The position numbers were made by a program, and so were the translations under genes. 64,000 nucleotides of DNA, from positions 2,356,001-2,420,000 of the forward strand of contig OZ253960.1 of the NCBI GenBank assembly GCA_965267435.1. The letters are read 5' to 3'. Source of the stretch: JAWPMT01 sp965267435. Its GTDB lineage: Bacteria; Bacteroidota; Bacteroidia; Cytophagales; Cyclobacteriaceae. The notes beneath the pieces were generated by a model. The model was not told where the DNA came from. It did no database searches and saw only the letters and a list, made by a program, of their open reading frames with translations. Positions 48,301 to 56,050 of this stretch are shown one piece after another (the stretch's first letter is position 1; each line of letters starts with the position of its first letter).

Positions 48301-48705
48301 GCCTTCGGCCGTCTGATATGAAATAAACTCGAAGGCTACACGAAGCGCACCGATGAACAGAAAGATCAGGAAAGTGTTGGTAACAACCAGGCTGGAAAAG
48401 GATATCCTTTTCTGCAGCGATACAAAGATGAGCGCCGACACGATACCGAGAAATCCGGCCATGAAAAAGGCCTTGTCGAGATATTCCTGACCAAGTACCT
48501 GCAAAAAGAGGGTCTCTGCTCCGATCTGGTACGTGGCGATGAATATGCCCATGAAGAAGCCCTTCCCGAGCAGTAGCCACATACGTTTTTCCTCTCCCGG
48601 CTCACCTCCGAGGAACTTAAGAAATGCCTGGAACACTTGGTTTGGTTTTGTTTGTTCATATAAAAATATGAAAAAAACCGCATTCGGCGCCAGTATAATT
48701 TTCAA
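45370..48705 (-). CDS. NTT/Npt-type transporter fused to HEAT repeats and a cNMP-binding domain
   Basis: A protein of up to 1,111 residues. Residues about 30-460 form a 12-segment transporter similar to the ATP:ADP antiporter (Tlc/Npt) family, beginning with the typical EPGEEKRMWLLLGKGF helix. Residues 480-930 are helical HEAT-like repeats (for example RRRGALLLSKM, NPEVRGAAMITAGKI). Residues about 960-1090 are a cyclic-nucleotide-binding fold (VKKGTELIAPGDKGNSPMYI, GEMFGEKLLLE). The phosphate-binding cassette arginine of canonical cAMP sites is not obvious. The ATG at 48705 adds 23 residues of odd composition; a GTG at 48634-48636 gives a more family-like start and may be real. Transport of nucleotides, or a purely regulatory membrane role, are both possible. 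Confidence 0.9.
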   Translation of the reverse strand: MKIILAPNAVFFIFLYEQTKPNQVFQAFLKFLGGEPGEEKRMWLLLGKGFFMGIFIATYQIGAETLFLQVLGQEYLDKAFFMAGFLGIVSALIFVSLQKRISFSSLVVTNTFLIFLFIGALRVAFEFISYQTAEGEFSILPFVLFVMIGPITTITLLGFWGVFGRMFDARQSKRIIGGIDTGQLTATIIAFFSIPIITRLPFFNDTYDLLFVSALASFGILFFTIWIVRSYRLDHITKAKEGQEVEKVKFSNLIKDPYLRLLSFFIVFSMGASVFVDYTFYTVTETFFPEEQQLSDFLSFFSGTVMIMSFLIQSFVNDIIIGRFGLKVALMTMPAILVLFTIGAIISGHIYGYEIKTEEFLLFFMFTVSAKAFTASLKDALESPAFKLFFLPIDVKLRFDIQTRIEGVVTEFATLAAGAAQIGLGLLAFFKLIHFSYFIIALAAMIGWLAHKLFGQYKITLKKTLTRQKEELRDQIKRSEHIAMDTLREQLRSRSATKVLNALKVMEKVDPIEFEFALLDQLSSKHATVRRMAYQKLQEYLCYGGLGIIRSEAKTEGDELAKKMAGNTIAALGEAAAYELTDVTIRRLVRSTDHRERRRGALLLSKMTDDKHLVYVLELLRDINPEVRGAAMITAGKIKRPELWPFLIENLHLATYGNVAASALVHTGEAAFHNVDSAFYKTGQYVSTMLRIVQTFGRVGGRQATELLWKKIDFPDKKIVSEILKSLSYIGFKARDFQAARIKIVLDSLIGDIAWNIKTLQDIPGDTPLDGYIRDAIVKENEQNHHNIFMLLSMIYDPEDVMLIKENIDAGTTESITFGVEMLDLFCEDELKPKIFPVLDDLKDEERLAKLQNHYPPESFRSYEDLLLQIINRDYNRISRYTKALALYRISKMKKAAVTYDLIANLFNKDKMMLQTAAHTIFQLNRKLYAANTARLRPSIKKELDRAILPPVYLQPGEKYTPNLLLIEKTLHLKRQAVFGDVPGELLTQIAETVDEIRVKKGTELIAPGDKGNSPMYIVRFGSVRIEEEGEETLILGKGEMFGEKLLLESENFDFRAVTEKNTCLLLIRKEELTDMMAKHVEIVEAYLKLLSAEEDQKAKQKEEELQMDIL

Positions 48706-48741
48706 CCTGGGGCCATTTCCTTTTGGAAACGTTAGCTTGAA

Positions 48742-49641
48742 TTATTCAAAAATCTGCCGTGCCAGGCGAAAGGTATTGGCATGTGCTTCCACGATCACAG
48801 CCAATGTCGGAGAGTACCCTCCACCCATGCTGGCGACCACCGGACAGCCGTGCCGATGGCAATAAGAAAGCACAAGTCGATCACGTTCGAGGCAGCCCTG
48901 AGGACTTACGCTGAGCCGCCCCAGGCGGTCACTTTCCAAAATATCGACACCACACTGATAGAAGACAAAATCAGGCCTGAGGCGCTGGAAAAGGCGTTCC
49001 AGGGCCTCCTCCAATTGCTGTAGGTACTCCGCATCAGCCGTACCATCGGGCAGACCAATATCCCAGTCCGATGTCTCTTTTTGCAAGGGGTAGTTATGGG
49101 CACCATGCATGCTGAAGGTAAAGACGGCAGGTTCATCCTTGAAGATCTCAGCAGTACCATTGCCCTGATGGACATCCAGATCAATGATCAGTATCGAATT
49201 GACCTCATGATCCCTCAGCAGATAATTGGCGGCTATCGCCTGGTCATTGAGCAAACAAAAGCCCTCGCCACGTGCCGTGAAGGCGTGGTGAGTGCCACCG
49301 GCGATATTCATCGCAATTCCATCGTCCAGTGCATGACGCGTGGCCTCCAAGGTCCCTCCCATGATGTTCACCTCACGACGCACCAACTGCTCACTGTAAG
49401 GGAACCCGGTCTTTCGTATCTCGGAAGCCGTCAGGCCACCCTCCTTCAATCTCGACCAATAATCATCCGTATGGGTCAAAAGAATGTACTCATCTGCCAC
49501 GTCCTGTGGCTGGAAGAAGTCCGATTTGCTTAAGGTACCCTCATGAAGCAGCTGCTGGGGAAGCAACTCATACTTACTCATGGGAAAACGATGATTTCTA
49601 GGTAAGGGGTGGCAATACACCTCCGACCAGGCAACTCTCAT
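48742..49641 (-). CDS. Histone-deacetylase-family amidohydrolase
   Basis: A 299-residue zinc-dependent deacetylase-like enzyme. Active-site elements are GGTHHA (115-120, H118 and H119), GFCLLND (127-133), D156-V-H158 in DLDVHQGNG (zinc ligands), D238 in DILESDRLG (third ligand) and the catalytic Tyr Y276 in MGGGYS. The length fits the single-domain bacterial and class IV-like members. There is no signal peptide. Bacterial relatives deacetylate acetylpolyamines, acetoin-pathway proteins or unknown amides, so the substrate is open. It lies between the transporter fusion (36 bp downstream) and a PorT-like barrel gene (42 bp upstream), all minus strand; a shared transcript is possible but no functional link is obvious. 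Confidence 0.93.
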   Translation of the reverse strand: MRVAWSEVYCHPLPRNHRFPMSKYELLPQQLLHEGTLSKSDFFQPQDVADEYILLTHTDDYWSRLKEGGLTASEIRKTGFPYSEQLVRREVNIMGGTLEATRHALDDGIAMNIAGGTHHAFTARGEGFCLLNDQAIAANYLLRDHEVNSILIIDLDVHQGNGTAEIFKDEPAVFTFSMHGAHNYPLQKETSDWDIGLPDGTADAEYLQQLEEALERLFQRLRPDFVFYQCGVDILESDRLGRLSVSPQGCLERDRLVLSYCHRHGCPVVASMGGGYSPTLAVIVEAHANTFRLARQIFE

Positions 49642-49683
49642 ACCGGAAGTTTACCTCTAATACTCGTTTGGAGCCAGGAATGT

Positions 49684-50466
49684 TTACTTCTTTTTCTTGT
49701 TGCTCAAGCTGTTGGTACTGCGACCCTTTCGTCGCAATTGAGCATTGTATTCAAACATGTAACCCACTGATATTGAGAGTGTATTGTGGCGGTACTCAAA
49801 ATTTTCGTAGTAGGTTTCGAAGTCAAAATCAGGTGAGCCGTTGAAGCCCATATTGGAGTGGCCAAAGTTGTACCTTATGTCCAGCATTATTCTAGCGTCA
49901 TTGCGCATGTCGAAGTAGGCACCACCTCCAAAAAGCAAGCTGTATTGGAGCCGGTTGGGACGCTCCAAATGCAATTTGTCAAAGTCTGCATTGGATGAAA
50001 AAACAAGCGTATAATCCAGGATCGGATCCTCTGCTTCTTCGCGACCGGCGGCGTCAATTTGACCGTTGCCATAGAGCCAATAGCTCAATTTCGTACCCCC
50101 ATTCACATAAAAGAGGAAAGGAGCCCTACCGAAATTGAATCGCATCACCAGGGGAACGGTTAAAAACCCATAATTTAGCCTCGTACGCGCATAATTGATG
50201 GTATCGAAGCTGCGCAGTTTCTTTCCGTAGCGCTCAAAATTTAATTCCGTGTGTACCGAAAAACGGTCTGATGCATCATAAGTGAGGACGGCACCCACCT
50301 GAAAATTGTAATCCAGAGCTACTTTGAACGAGTCGGCCTCGTACGTTTTACTCTGATAAGTATGATCAGTCAACAAAAAACCTGCTTTTGGCCCAAACCA
50401 ATATTGAGCCTGTACTTGCGTTGTAATAAAGAGCAGTACAACTGAAAGGAAAAATGGCCTATTCAT
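49684..50466 (-). CDS. PorT-like outer-membrane beta-barrel protein
   Basis: A 260-residue protein with a signal peptide (residues 1-20, ending TQVQAQ) and a barrel pattern of alternating aromatic strands: YWFGPKAGFLL, FSVHTELNFERYGKKL, NYGFLTVPLVMRFNF, FLFYVNGGTKLSY, YSLLFGGGAYFD, TLSISVGYMFEYN. The FGPKAG start and the LTVPLVMRF strand are typical of the porin-family/PorT outer-membrane proteins of Bacteroidota. The C-terminal tail is strongly basic (RRKGRSTNSLSNKKKK). It is divergent from the PorP/SprF gene across 140 bp. PorT itself is part of T9SS in Porphyromonas, but this family is large and most members have no known role. Confidence 0.88.
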   Translation of the reverse strand: MNRPFFLSVVLLFITTQVQAQYWFGPKAGFLLTDHTYQSKTYEADSFKVALDYNFQVGAVLTYDASDRFSVHTELNFERYGKKLRSFDTINYARTRLNYGFLTVPLVMRFNFGRAPFLFYVNGGTKLSYWLYGNGQIDAAGREEAEDPILDYTLVFSSNADFDKLHLERPNRLQYSLLFGGGAYFDMRNDARIMLDIRYNFGHSNMGFNGSPDFDFETYYENFEYRHNTLSISVGYMFEYNAQLRRKGRSTNSLSNKKKK

Positions 50467-50606
50467 CTATAACCGAGTCTGATCTGTAATAATACGAAAA
50501 TTAAACGGCTTGTCAAGTCGTTTATCTTGAAATATTTAAAAGAAATATAGACATAGTCTAAAAAAATATTTTTTATATAAGTCGCAAAATATTAGAATAA
50601 TACAAA
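50467..50606. promoter_or_regulatory. AT-rich divergent promoter region with a 14-bp palindrome
   Basis: The 140 bases between the PorT-like and PorP/SprF starts are highly AT-rich. They contain AAAAAATATTTTTT, a perfect 14-bp palindrome, at 50561-50574, and a short TAGAC/GTCTA inverted repeat about 10 bases before it. Both divergent promoters must lie in or near this stretch; exact elements cannot be assigned. Confidence 0.45.
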
Positions 50607-52460
50607 TTGCCTCTTATATTTACGTTTTTTAAAATGCTGAGAAGAACCGTCGGTCAGAGATTCATTTTCGCTCCTCCAAGAAAAGCCCTCTTCATTTTGG
50701 GTATGGCTTCTATACTCTCTTCTTCTCAGGTCTCAGCACAGATCAACGTCGTCTACAACCAATTTTTTGTCAACCCCTATGTCTACAATCCAGCGTACGC
50801 AGGCGTCGAGGGTCACTCTGTATTTTTCGCATCATATCGCCAGCAATGGCTCAATATTCAAGATGCCCCGGCCATTTCCAATGTCAATTTTCACACGCCT
50901 CTGCAAGGTGGTGTCGGCCTGGGTATTATGGCCTTCAACGAATCCGTTGGCCCGCTGAATACGACTTGGGGAAAAGTATCGACCAGTTACCTATTAACGT
51001 TGGATCGCACGCATTATTTGAGATTTGGCATGTCTCTTGGTGGCGGAACCAATTCTGTTGACCTGGGAGAAATCGACTCACCAACTGATCCGGCTTTCCT
51101 GAACATAGCCCCCAACAACAGCTTCCTTATTGGTGACTTTGGGATGACCTATCATACGGGTCATTTTAACTTTGGCGTCTCCATTCCGAACCTGATGACC
51201 TATCAGACATTCTCAACGGAGTCAATGGGTCCTGTCGAAATCAAGCCTCTCGACAACATATTGTTTAAAGTCAATTACCGGGGGCACCTTGGAGACGACA
51301 TTGCCATAGAGCCGCACGTCATATACAGGTACAGTGATGTCGGCCCCGATCTATATGAAGGAACCGTCATATTCCATATTAAGCACGTGCTTTGGGCTGG
51401 CGCCACTTACAGACAGGACAATAACATCATTGGTCTCATTGGGTTTAAAATTGCCGAAAGTTTCGCCCTGGGCTACTCCTATGAAGTAGGAAACTCGGAT
51501 ATCACGAATATTACGGACTTCACGGGGTCCAATTCCCTATTGGGACCGACGCATGAGGTAGTTGTCGGTTGGCACTTGGGGAAACGTAAGAAACACGCAC
51601 AGCACGCTTCGTCCTTTATCAAGAGTCATCGGCTGAGTGCCGAAGAACGGGCCAAAAAGGCCGAATTGGAGCGGGAGAAAAAACTCGCAGCCCTCAGGGA
51701 CTCCCGACCGGAAGGAGTGGATGGTGACGAAGACGCCCTATCCATCATTCCTGTAGGCGTGACGGTCGACCAGCCTGATGTAGTGCGGGTCAACGATTAC
51801 GGCGAAAGGGAAAAACCGCTGATTGCCAGCGTAGCACTGAGCGATGGACCCCGCGATGTCGTCACATGGGTACCAGCAGATACTCCCAATGAGGTATGGA
51901 GCCTCTCGGCTACTGGTCAGTATCGGGAACGCACGGCCATGGATGGTAGCAAAGAAGTGGCCCTCATGCTGACGCGCACTGTCAATGGCGAGGCACAAGA
52001 GGTGGTAAAGTGGCAAATAATCGACTATGACCAGGTAATACCTGAACCTGGGGAAGAGCCTGTGACGCCGGTGGTAGCAGAAGTGACACCTCCCGCGCAA
52101 GACCCACCTACTCAAGTCGAGGAACCAGAAACCGAATATGCCACGCGCGGACGTCCACAAATCGAGGAACTCGAGGATGAACAGCGCGTCGTTCCTGCAG
52201 GTACCAACCTATTGGAATTGGCTTCCGGCAGCTACGTGATCGCGGGATCGTTCCAGGTGTTTGAGAATGCCGAGCGTTTCAGTGATCAACTCTTCGAACG
52301 GGGATTCCGTGATGCCAAAGTAGGGTTCGTAGCCTCTCGGGGGTATTACTATGTGATCATGTTCGAATTCGAAGACGCACAGGCCGCCCAAAGAGCGAGG
52401 AACAGGGTCAGGCAGCGGCCAGGATTTGAACAGGTTTGGGTGCTAAATGTGAACAACTAG
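50607..52460 (+). CDS. PorP/SprF-family T9SS protein with C-terminal SPOR domain
   Basis: A 617-residue protein. The signal peptide ends near VSAQ (residue 45), followed at once by the PorP/SprF hallmark INVVYNQFFVNPYVYNPAYA and SYRQQWLNI; the barrel covers about 46-335. A charged helix (EERAKKAELEREKK) and a ~190-residue linker follow, then a SPOR domain (about 540-617, with GSYVIAGSFQVFENAERF and GYYYVIMFEFEDA). Family members are outer-membrane partners needed for secretion or attachment of type B T9SS substrates. SPOR domains bind denuded peptidoglycan glycans. The combination would tether the barrel to the cell wall. The start may be the ATG at 50634, which gives a shorter signal peptide. 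The next gene starts 2 bp after its stop and encodes a type B substrate. Confidence 0.92.
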   Translation: MPLIFTFFKMLRRTVGQRFIFAPPRKALFILGMASILSSSQVSAQINVVYNQFFVNPYVYNPAYAGVEGHSVFFASYRQQWLNIQDAPAISNVNFHTPLQGGVGLGIMAFNESVGPLNTTWGKVSTSYLLTLDRTHYLRFGMSLGGGTNSVDLGEIDSPTDPAFLNIAPNNSFLIGDFGMTYHTGHFNFGVSIPNLMTYQTFSTESMGPVEIKPLDNILFKVNYRGHLGDDIAIEPHVIYRYSDVGPDLYEGTVIFHIKHVLWAGATYRQDNNIIGLIGFKIAESFALGYSYEVGNSDITNITDFTGSNSLLGPTHEVVVGWHLGKRKKHAQHASSFIKSHRLSAEERAKKAELEREKKLAALRDSRPEGVDGDEDALSIIPVGVTVDQPDVVRVNDYGEREKPLIASVALSDGPRDVVTWVPADTPNEVWSLSATGQYRERTAMDGSKEVALMLTRTVNGEAQEVVKWQIIDYDQVIPEPGEEPVTPVVAEVTPPAQDPPTQVEEPETEYATRGRPQIEELEDEQRVVPAGTNLLELASGSYVIAGSFQVFENAERFSDQLFERGFRDAKVGFVASRGYYYVIMFEFEDAQAAQRARNRVRQRPGFEQVWVLNVNN

Positions 52461-52462
52461 CT

Positions 52463-55400
52463 ATGAGATTCGGAATAGCCATCCTTTTGACGCTCTTCGG
52501 CAAACTGCTCATCGCACAGCCGTTTATCAATAGCGTGGACCCCATTGTGGCGGGCGTCGGAGAGACTGTCACGCTCGTGGGCTCAGGCTTTTCCACTACC
52601 ATCGCAGATAATCAGGTCTACCTGGGCGCTGGAAAGGCCACAATCACCAGTGCTACCGACAATACCCTCACAGTACAGGTACCAGCCAACGCCACGCACG
52701 GACCAGTGATCTACACCAACCTCAGTACTGATCAGAGTGCGAGCCACAGTCAATTTTTTGGGTACTCATTTGGCACCACATCTTTTTCTGCGTCCAACCT
52801 GGCGGCTCCAATAGATACGCCAACGGACGAATTGGAGACATATGACGTCTGCTCTTGCGACTTTGACGGGGATGGAGACAATGATGTGGTGGTAACTAAT
52901 AACGAATTCCCTGCGAGTGCTGTGGAAGACGCTGTCCTACTCCTTTATGAGAACACCAGTACACCCGGTGCTGTTTCCTTCAGCGGCCCCACAAGACTGG
53001 GAAACCTACCGACCATCAAAGTCACTTGCCTGGACTTATCAGCAGATGGATTCCCCGACATTGTCGCCACTGAGGGCGCCAATAACAATGATGAAGTCTT
53101 TGTCTTTGAAAATACTGGCAGCGGCTCCATCAGTACCAGTTTCAACGCGACGCCTACTGTGATCCTCATCCTACCGAGGGATGATGACAACCAGGTACGA
53201 GGTCCGGAAGTCGTGCAGTCCGCAGATATGGACGGAGATGGATTACTAGATCTCGTCATTGGGAATAGAAGCGAGAACTCCCGTGAAATAGATATTTTTC
53301 TAAATAATACCAGCAGTGGAAGCCTCAGCTTCGCTACTACGCCTTTTCAATTACAAGGCCCATCCGGAACGGCCTCTTTGCGAGGGATTGCTTTAGGGGA
53401 CCTCAATGGTGACAACACGCCAGAGCTTGTCATTACAGAAAAGCAATCGAATGACATCTATGTATACCGCAATGAAAGCCTTAGTGGAAACCTCCGATTT
53501 GGCGGCCCAACGACCATCAGTCCTTCAGGGAGCAACCTGCAAAATGTAGTGCTAGCGGATTTCAATACAGATGGTCTACTGGACATTGCCGCCTCAGACG
53601 TTCAACTGAGTCAGGACAATGGCAATCTGATCCTCGTCGAAAACACTACCTCCACCTCCGGTGCTCAGCCCACGTTCGAAGCGCCCCAGATTGTATCGAC
53701 ACTGGCACAGAGCTGGGGGATTGCCGCAGGTGACATTGATGGCGACGGTGATGCGGATGTCGTGATAGCTTCGGAAGATCCAACTGCCAATGCGCTGAAT
53801 GTCATCATCAACAACACCACAAGCGGGGCAAGCTTGGCAGCAAGTGACTTTACCGTCAGCACCATATCTCTGAACTTCAACAGTAGAAATATAGTGATCA
53901 CCGATATAAATGGTGATGCCAAATCAGACCTCCTGTTTACCAGCAACAGTAGAAGTGGACAGGACGGTTTCATGTCCGTGATCGTCAACAATAACTGTGT
54001 GATACCCAGCATCACCCCTGATTCAGATGTCTTCTGCAATGGCACGACGTTCGAGATCGAGGCCGTTAGCTCTTCGGCTGCCTCTTACTCCTGGGAGGTA
54101 GATGAAGGTGCTGGGTTCAATGTAGACCCCGCCAGTACTACGAACACTTTCGATATTTCCACTTATAGTACTGATATTTCTGTTCGAGTGACACTAGAGA
54201 CCACGGATCTCACCTGCTCCGAGACTTCTGCTATCGCGAGTTTCACCTCTCGTGCTATAGCGACCTCCACCCCCACCATCACCAGTGCTACTTCCATATG
54301 TACCGACGAGGATCTCGTGCTCACTACGTCGTCCACGGCCACCAGATATCACTGGAGTGGTCCCAATGGTTTCGAAGCAATTGGCAGCACTTCAGGTAGC
54401 TCTGTGCTCATCGCCGACGCTCAACCCATCAATGCCGGTACTTACCAACTACAAACTGAAGATGATGGCAATTGCAAAAGTCAAATCGCAAGCATTACAA
54501 TCGCTGTACTACCGGTCCCGGTTTTGACAGTGGTCAATGACGGTGCTGATGTTTTCTGCGAAGGGGAAAGTACCACCCTTGAGGTAAGGAATCTGAGTGG
54601 AGTTACGTACCAATGGCAGAGAGATCAAACTGACATTTCAGGCGCTACAAGTAACACGGTTACCGCAGATGCCACCGGTGACTATCGCGTTGTAGTAACA
54701 CAAGGCTCCTGTGACCGTCCCTCGGTGGCTGCTTCAATCACAGAAGTCGCTCCGCCCTCATCGGTCATCACTTCTGCTGACGAAATCTGTGTAGATGTGG
54801 CTTTGACGGTACAATCATCCTCCACTGGCGATTCGGCCTTCACGCTGGGCGAGCAATGGGAGTTTTTTGATGGGTCCGGATCCTCAGTCGGAACGGCAAC
54901 AGGTTCTACTGCCAGTTTTGCTTACACGTCTGCAGGGAACTCCTCTGCGAGACTCACTGTAGAGTACGTAGAGCTAACAGGATGCCAGGATCAGACTTCT
55001 AAGACGATCATCGTTTCTGACACTCCAAGTATCCCCATCCAAACACCAGATGGTAATCAGAAATGCCCAAGCGACAGTCTTGCCTTACGGGTAGACTCCA
55101 CCCACCTGTCCTACGACTGGGTGGACATCAGCAGTGGCTCACCAGACACACTTTTTCAGTACACCGACCGAGCCACCGCCTACCTCAACACGACCGGAGG
55201 GCGCAGTACAGCTACCGTCGAGTTGACGGTGCTGACATCCATAGGTTGCCTGGCCAAAGACACAACCACTATTGAAGACTTTGCCAATTCTGGCATCTCC
55301 ATCTTGAGTGACGAAGACATAGTCAACGGTGTCATTACCATAGAGATGACTAACGGTGTCGAACTTAGAGCCTCCAGTGGGTCAGGCTTTTTGTGGGAAC

Positions 55401-55810
55401 CTCGCGAGATATTTACCGACAGCACCGGTTCTCAAACGAAGGCCTTTCCGAGAACCGCGACCACCGACGTGACCCTGCGGGCCACAGACGTCAACGGGTG
55501 CCTGGAGACTGCCGGAGTGACACTATCTATACCCGAAATACTACCGCGAACAGGATTCTCACCCAACCAGGACGGCTTAGGCTATGAGTGCTGGGAGATC
55601 CTCAACAGCTCGACGATCTCAGGATGCAAGGTGTTCATATTCGATACTCGAGGAAGAAATATCGTAGAAAAAGAGTCACCATTTATGGACGACTGTGTGT
55701 GGGATGGAACTGCAAATGGAGCAGCTTCTCCCGAAGGAGTGTATTATTTTGTCCTTCAATGCGAGAGTGATTCGCTGAGCACCAGTGGGAGCATATTATT
55801 GGCCCGATAA
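52463..55810 (+). CDS. FG-GAP/PKD surface protein with type B (CHU_C) sorting domain
   Basis: A 1,115-residue protein from the ATG at 52463. The frame is open from 52436, but those codons overlap the upstream gene and would precede the signal peptide MRFGIAILLTLFGKLLIAQ. After it come an IPT/TIG domain (about 20-105) and seven FG-GAP/VCBS blades with calcium-binding loops (for example DFDGDGDNDVVV, DMDGDGLLDLVI, DIDGDGDADVVI), enough for a full integrin-like seven-blade propeller. PKD/Ig-like domains with YxWxxP-type strands follow, then a gliding-motility-associated CHU_C domain (FSPNQDG, KVFIFDTRGRNI, WDGTANGAASPEGVYYF). It should be exported by T9SS with help from the PorP/SprF protein encoded 2 bp upstream. 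The ligand is unknown. Confidence 0.93.
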   Translation: MRFGIAILLTLFGKLLIAQPFINSVDPIVAGVGETVTLVGSGFSTTIADNQVYLGAGKATITSATDNTLTVQVPANATHGPVIYTNLSTDQSASHSQFFGYSFGTTSFSASNLAAPIDTPTDELETYDVCSCDFDGDGDNDVVVTNNEFPASAVEDAVLLLYENTSTPGAVSFSGPTRLGNLPTIKVTCLDLSADGFPDIVATEGANNNDEVFVFENTGSGSISTSFNATPTVILILPRDDDNQVRGPEVVQSADMDGDGLLDLVIGNRSENSREIDIFLNNTSSGSLSFATTPFQLQGPSGTASLRGIALGDLNGDNTPELVITEKQSNDIYVYRNESLSGNLRFGGPTTISPSGSNLQNVVLADFNTDGLLDIAASDVQLSQDNGNLILVENTTSTSGAQPTFEAPQIVSTLAQSWGIAAGDIDGDGDADVVIASEDPTANALNVIINNTTSGASLAASDFTVSTISLNFNSRNIVITDINGDAKSDLLFTSNSRSGQDGFMSVIVNNNCVIPSITPDSDVFCNGTTFEIEAVSSSAASYSWEVDEGAGFNVDPASTTNTFDISTYSTDISVRVTLETTDLTCSETSAIASFTSRAIATSTPTITSATSICTDEDLVLTTSSTATRYHWSGPNGFEAIGSTSGSSVLIADAQPINAGTYQLQTEDDGNCKSQIASITIAVLPVPVLTVVNDGADVFCEGESTTLEVRNLSGVTYQWQRDQTDISGATSNTVTADATGDYRVVVTQGSCDRPSVAASITEVAPPSSVITSADEICVDVALTVQSSSTGDSAFTLGEQWEFFDGSGSSVGTATGSTASFAYTSAGNSSARLTVEYVELTGCQDQTSKTIIVSDTPSIPIQTPDGNQKCPSDSLALRVDSTHLSYDWVDISSGSPDTLFQYTDRATAYLNTTGGRSTATVELTVLTSIGCLAKDTTTIEDFANSGISILSDEDIVNGVITIEMTNGVELRASSGSGFLWEPREIFTDSTGSQTKAFPRTATTDVTLRATDVNGCLETAGVTLSIPEILPRTGFSPNQDGLGYECWEILNSSTISGCKVFIFDTRGRNIVEKESPFMDDCVWDGTANGAASPEGVYYFVLQCESDSLSTSGSILLAR

Positions 55811-55819
55811 TTCCCACTT

Positions 55820-55838
55820 AACGGGTATATCACCCGTT
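55820..55838 (+). other. Hairpin just after the FG-GAP gene
   Basis: AACGGGT and ACCCGTT form a perfect 7-bp inverted repeat with a 5-nt loop, 9 bases after the stop codon. No T-run follows, so it is a weak candidate for a terminator or 3'-end stabiliser. It may limit transcription into the next giant gene. Confidence 0.45.
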
Positions 55839-56050
55839 CACTGACCTTGGATTATTACAATTCTATATTCTAATAATACAGAGTTCGGAAATAGGCTAAC
55901 TTTAGTCGTTTTTAGTCACGATATTTCTTAAAAAGAAAACTTGACCAATTGCACAGTATTCTAAGCCACAAAACACGCAAAAAGGGGCACGAAGGTTACT
56001 ATTATGGTACTTATCGTATAAATAATAGTATTTTATTGCCAGTACACACC
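55839..56050 (+). promoter_or_regulatory. Leader region of the giant gene at the right end
   Basis: About 210 AT-rich bases without a gene precede the ATG at 56051. The string ATAATAGTATTTT at 56022-56034 also occurs at 17675-17687 upstream of the SRAP gene; it is A/T-only except for one G, so this may be chance or a shared promoter-like element. The gap and the hairpin at its start suggest separate transcription of the giant gene. Confidence 0.35.

Noticed and set aside
48742..49641. Calling the deacetylase AcuC (acetoin utilisation)
   Set aside because: The active-site motifs fit the broad family, but no acetoin genes are present, so a specific name is not justified.
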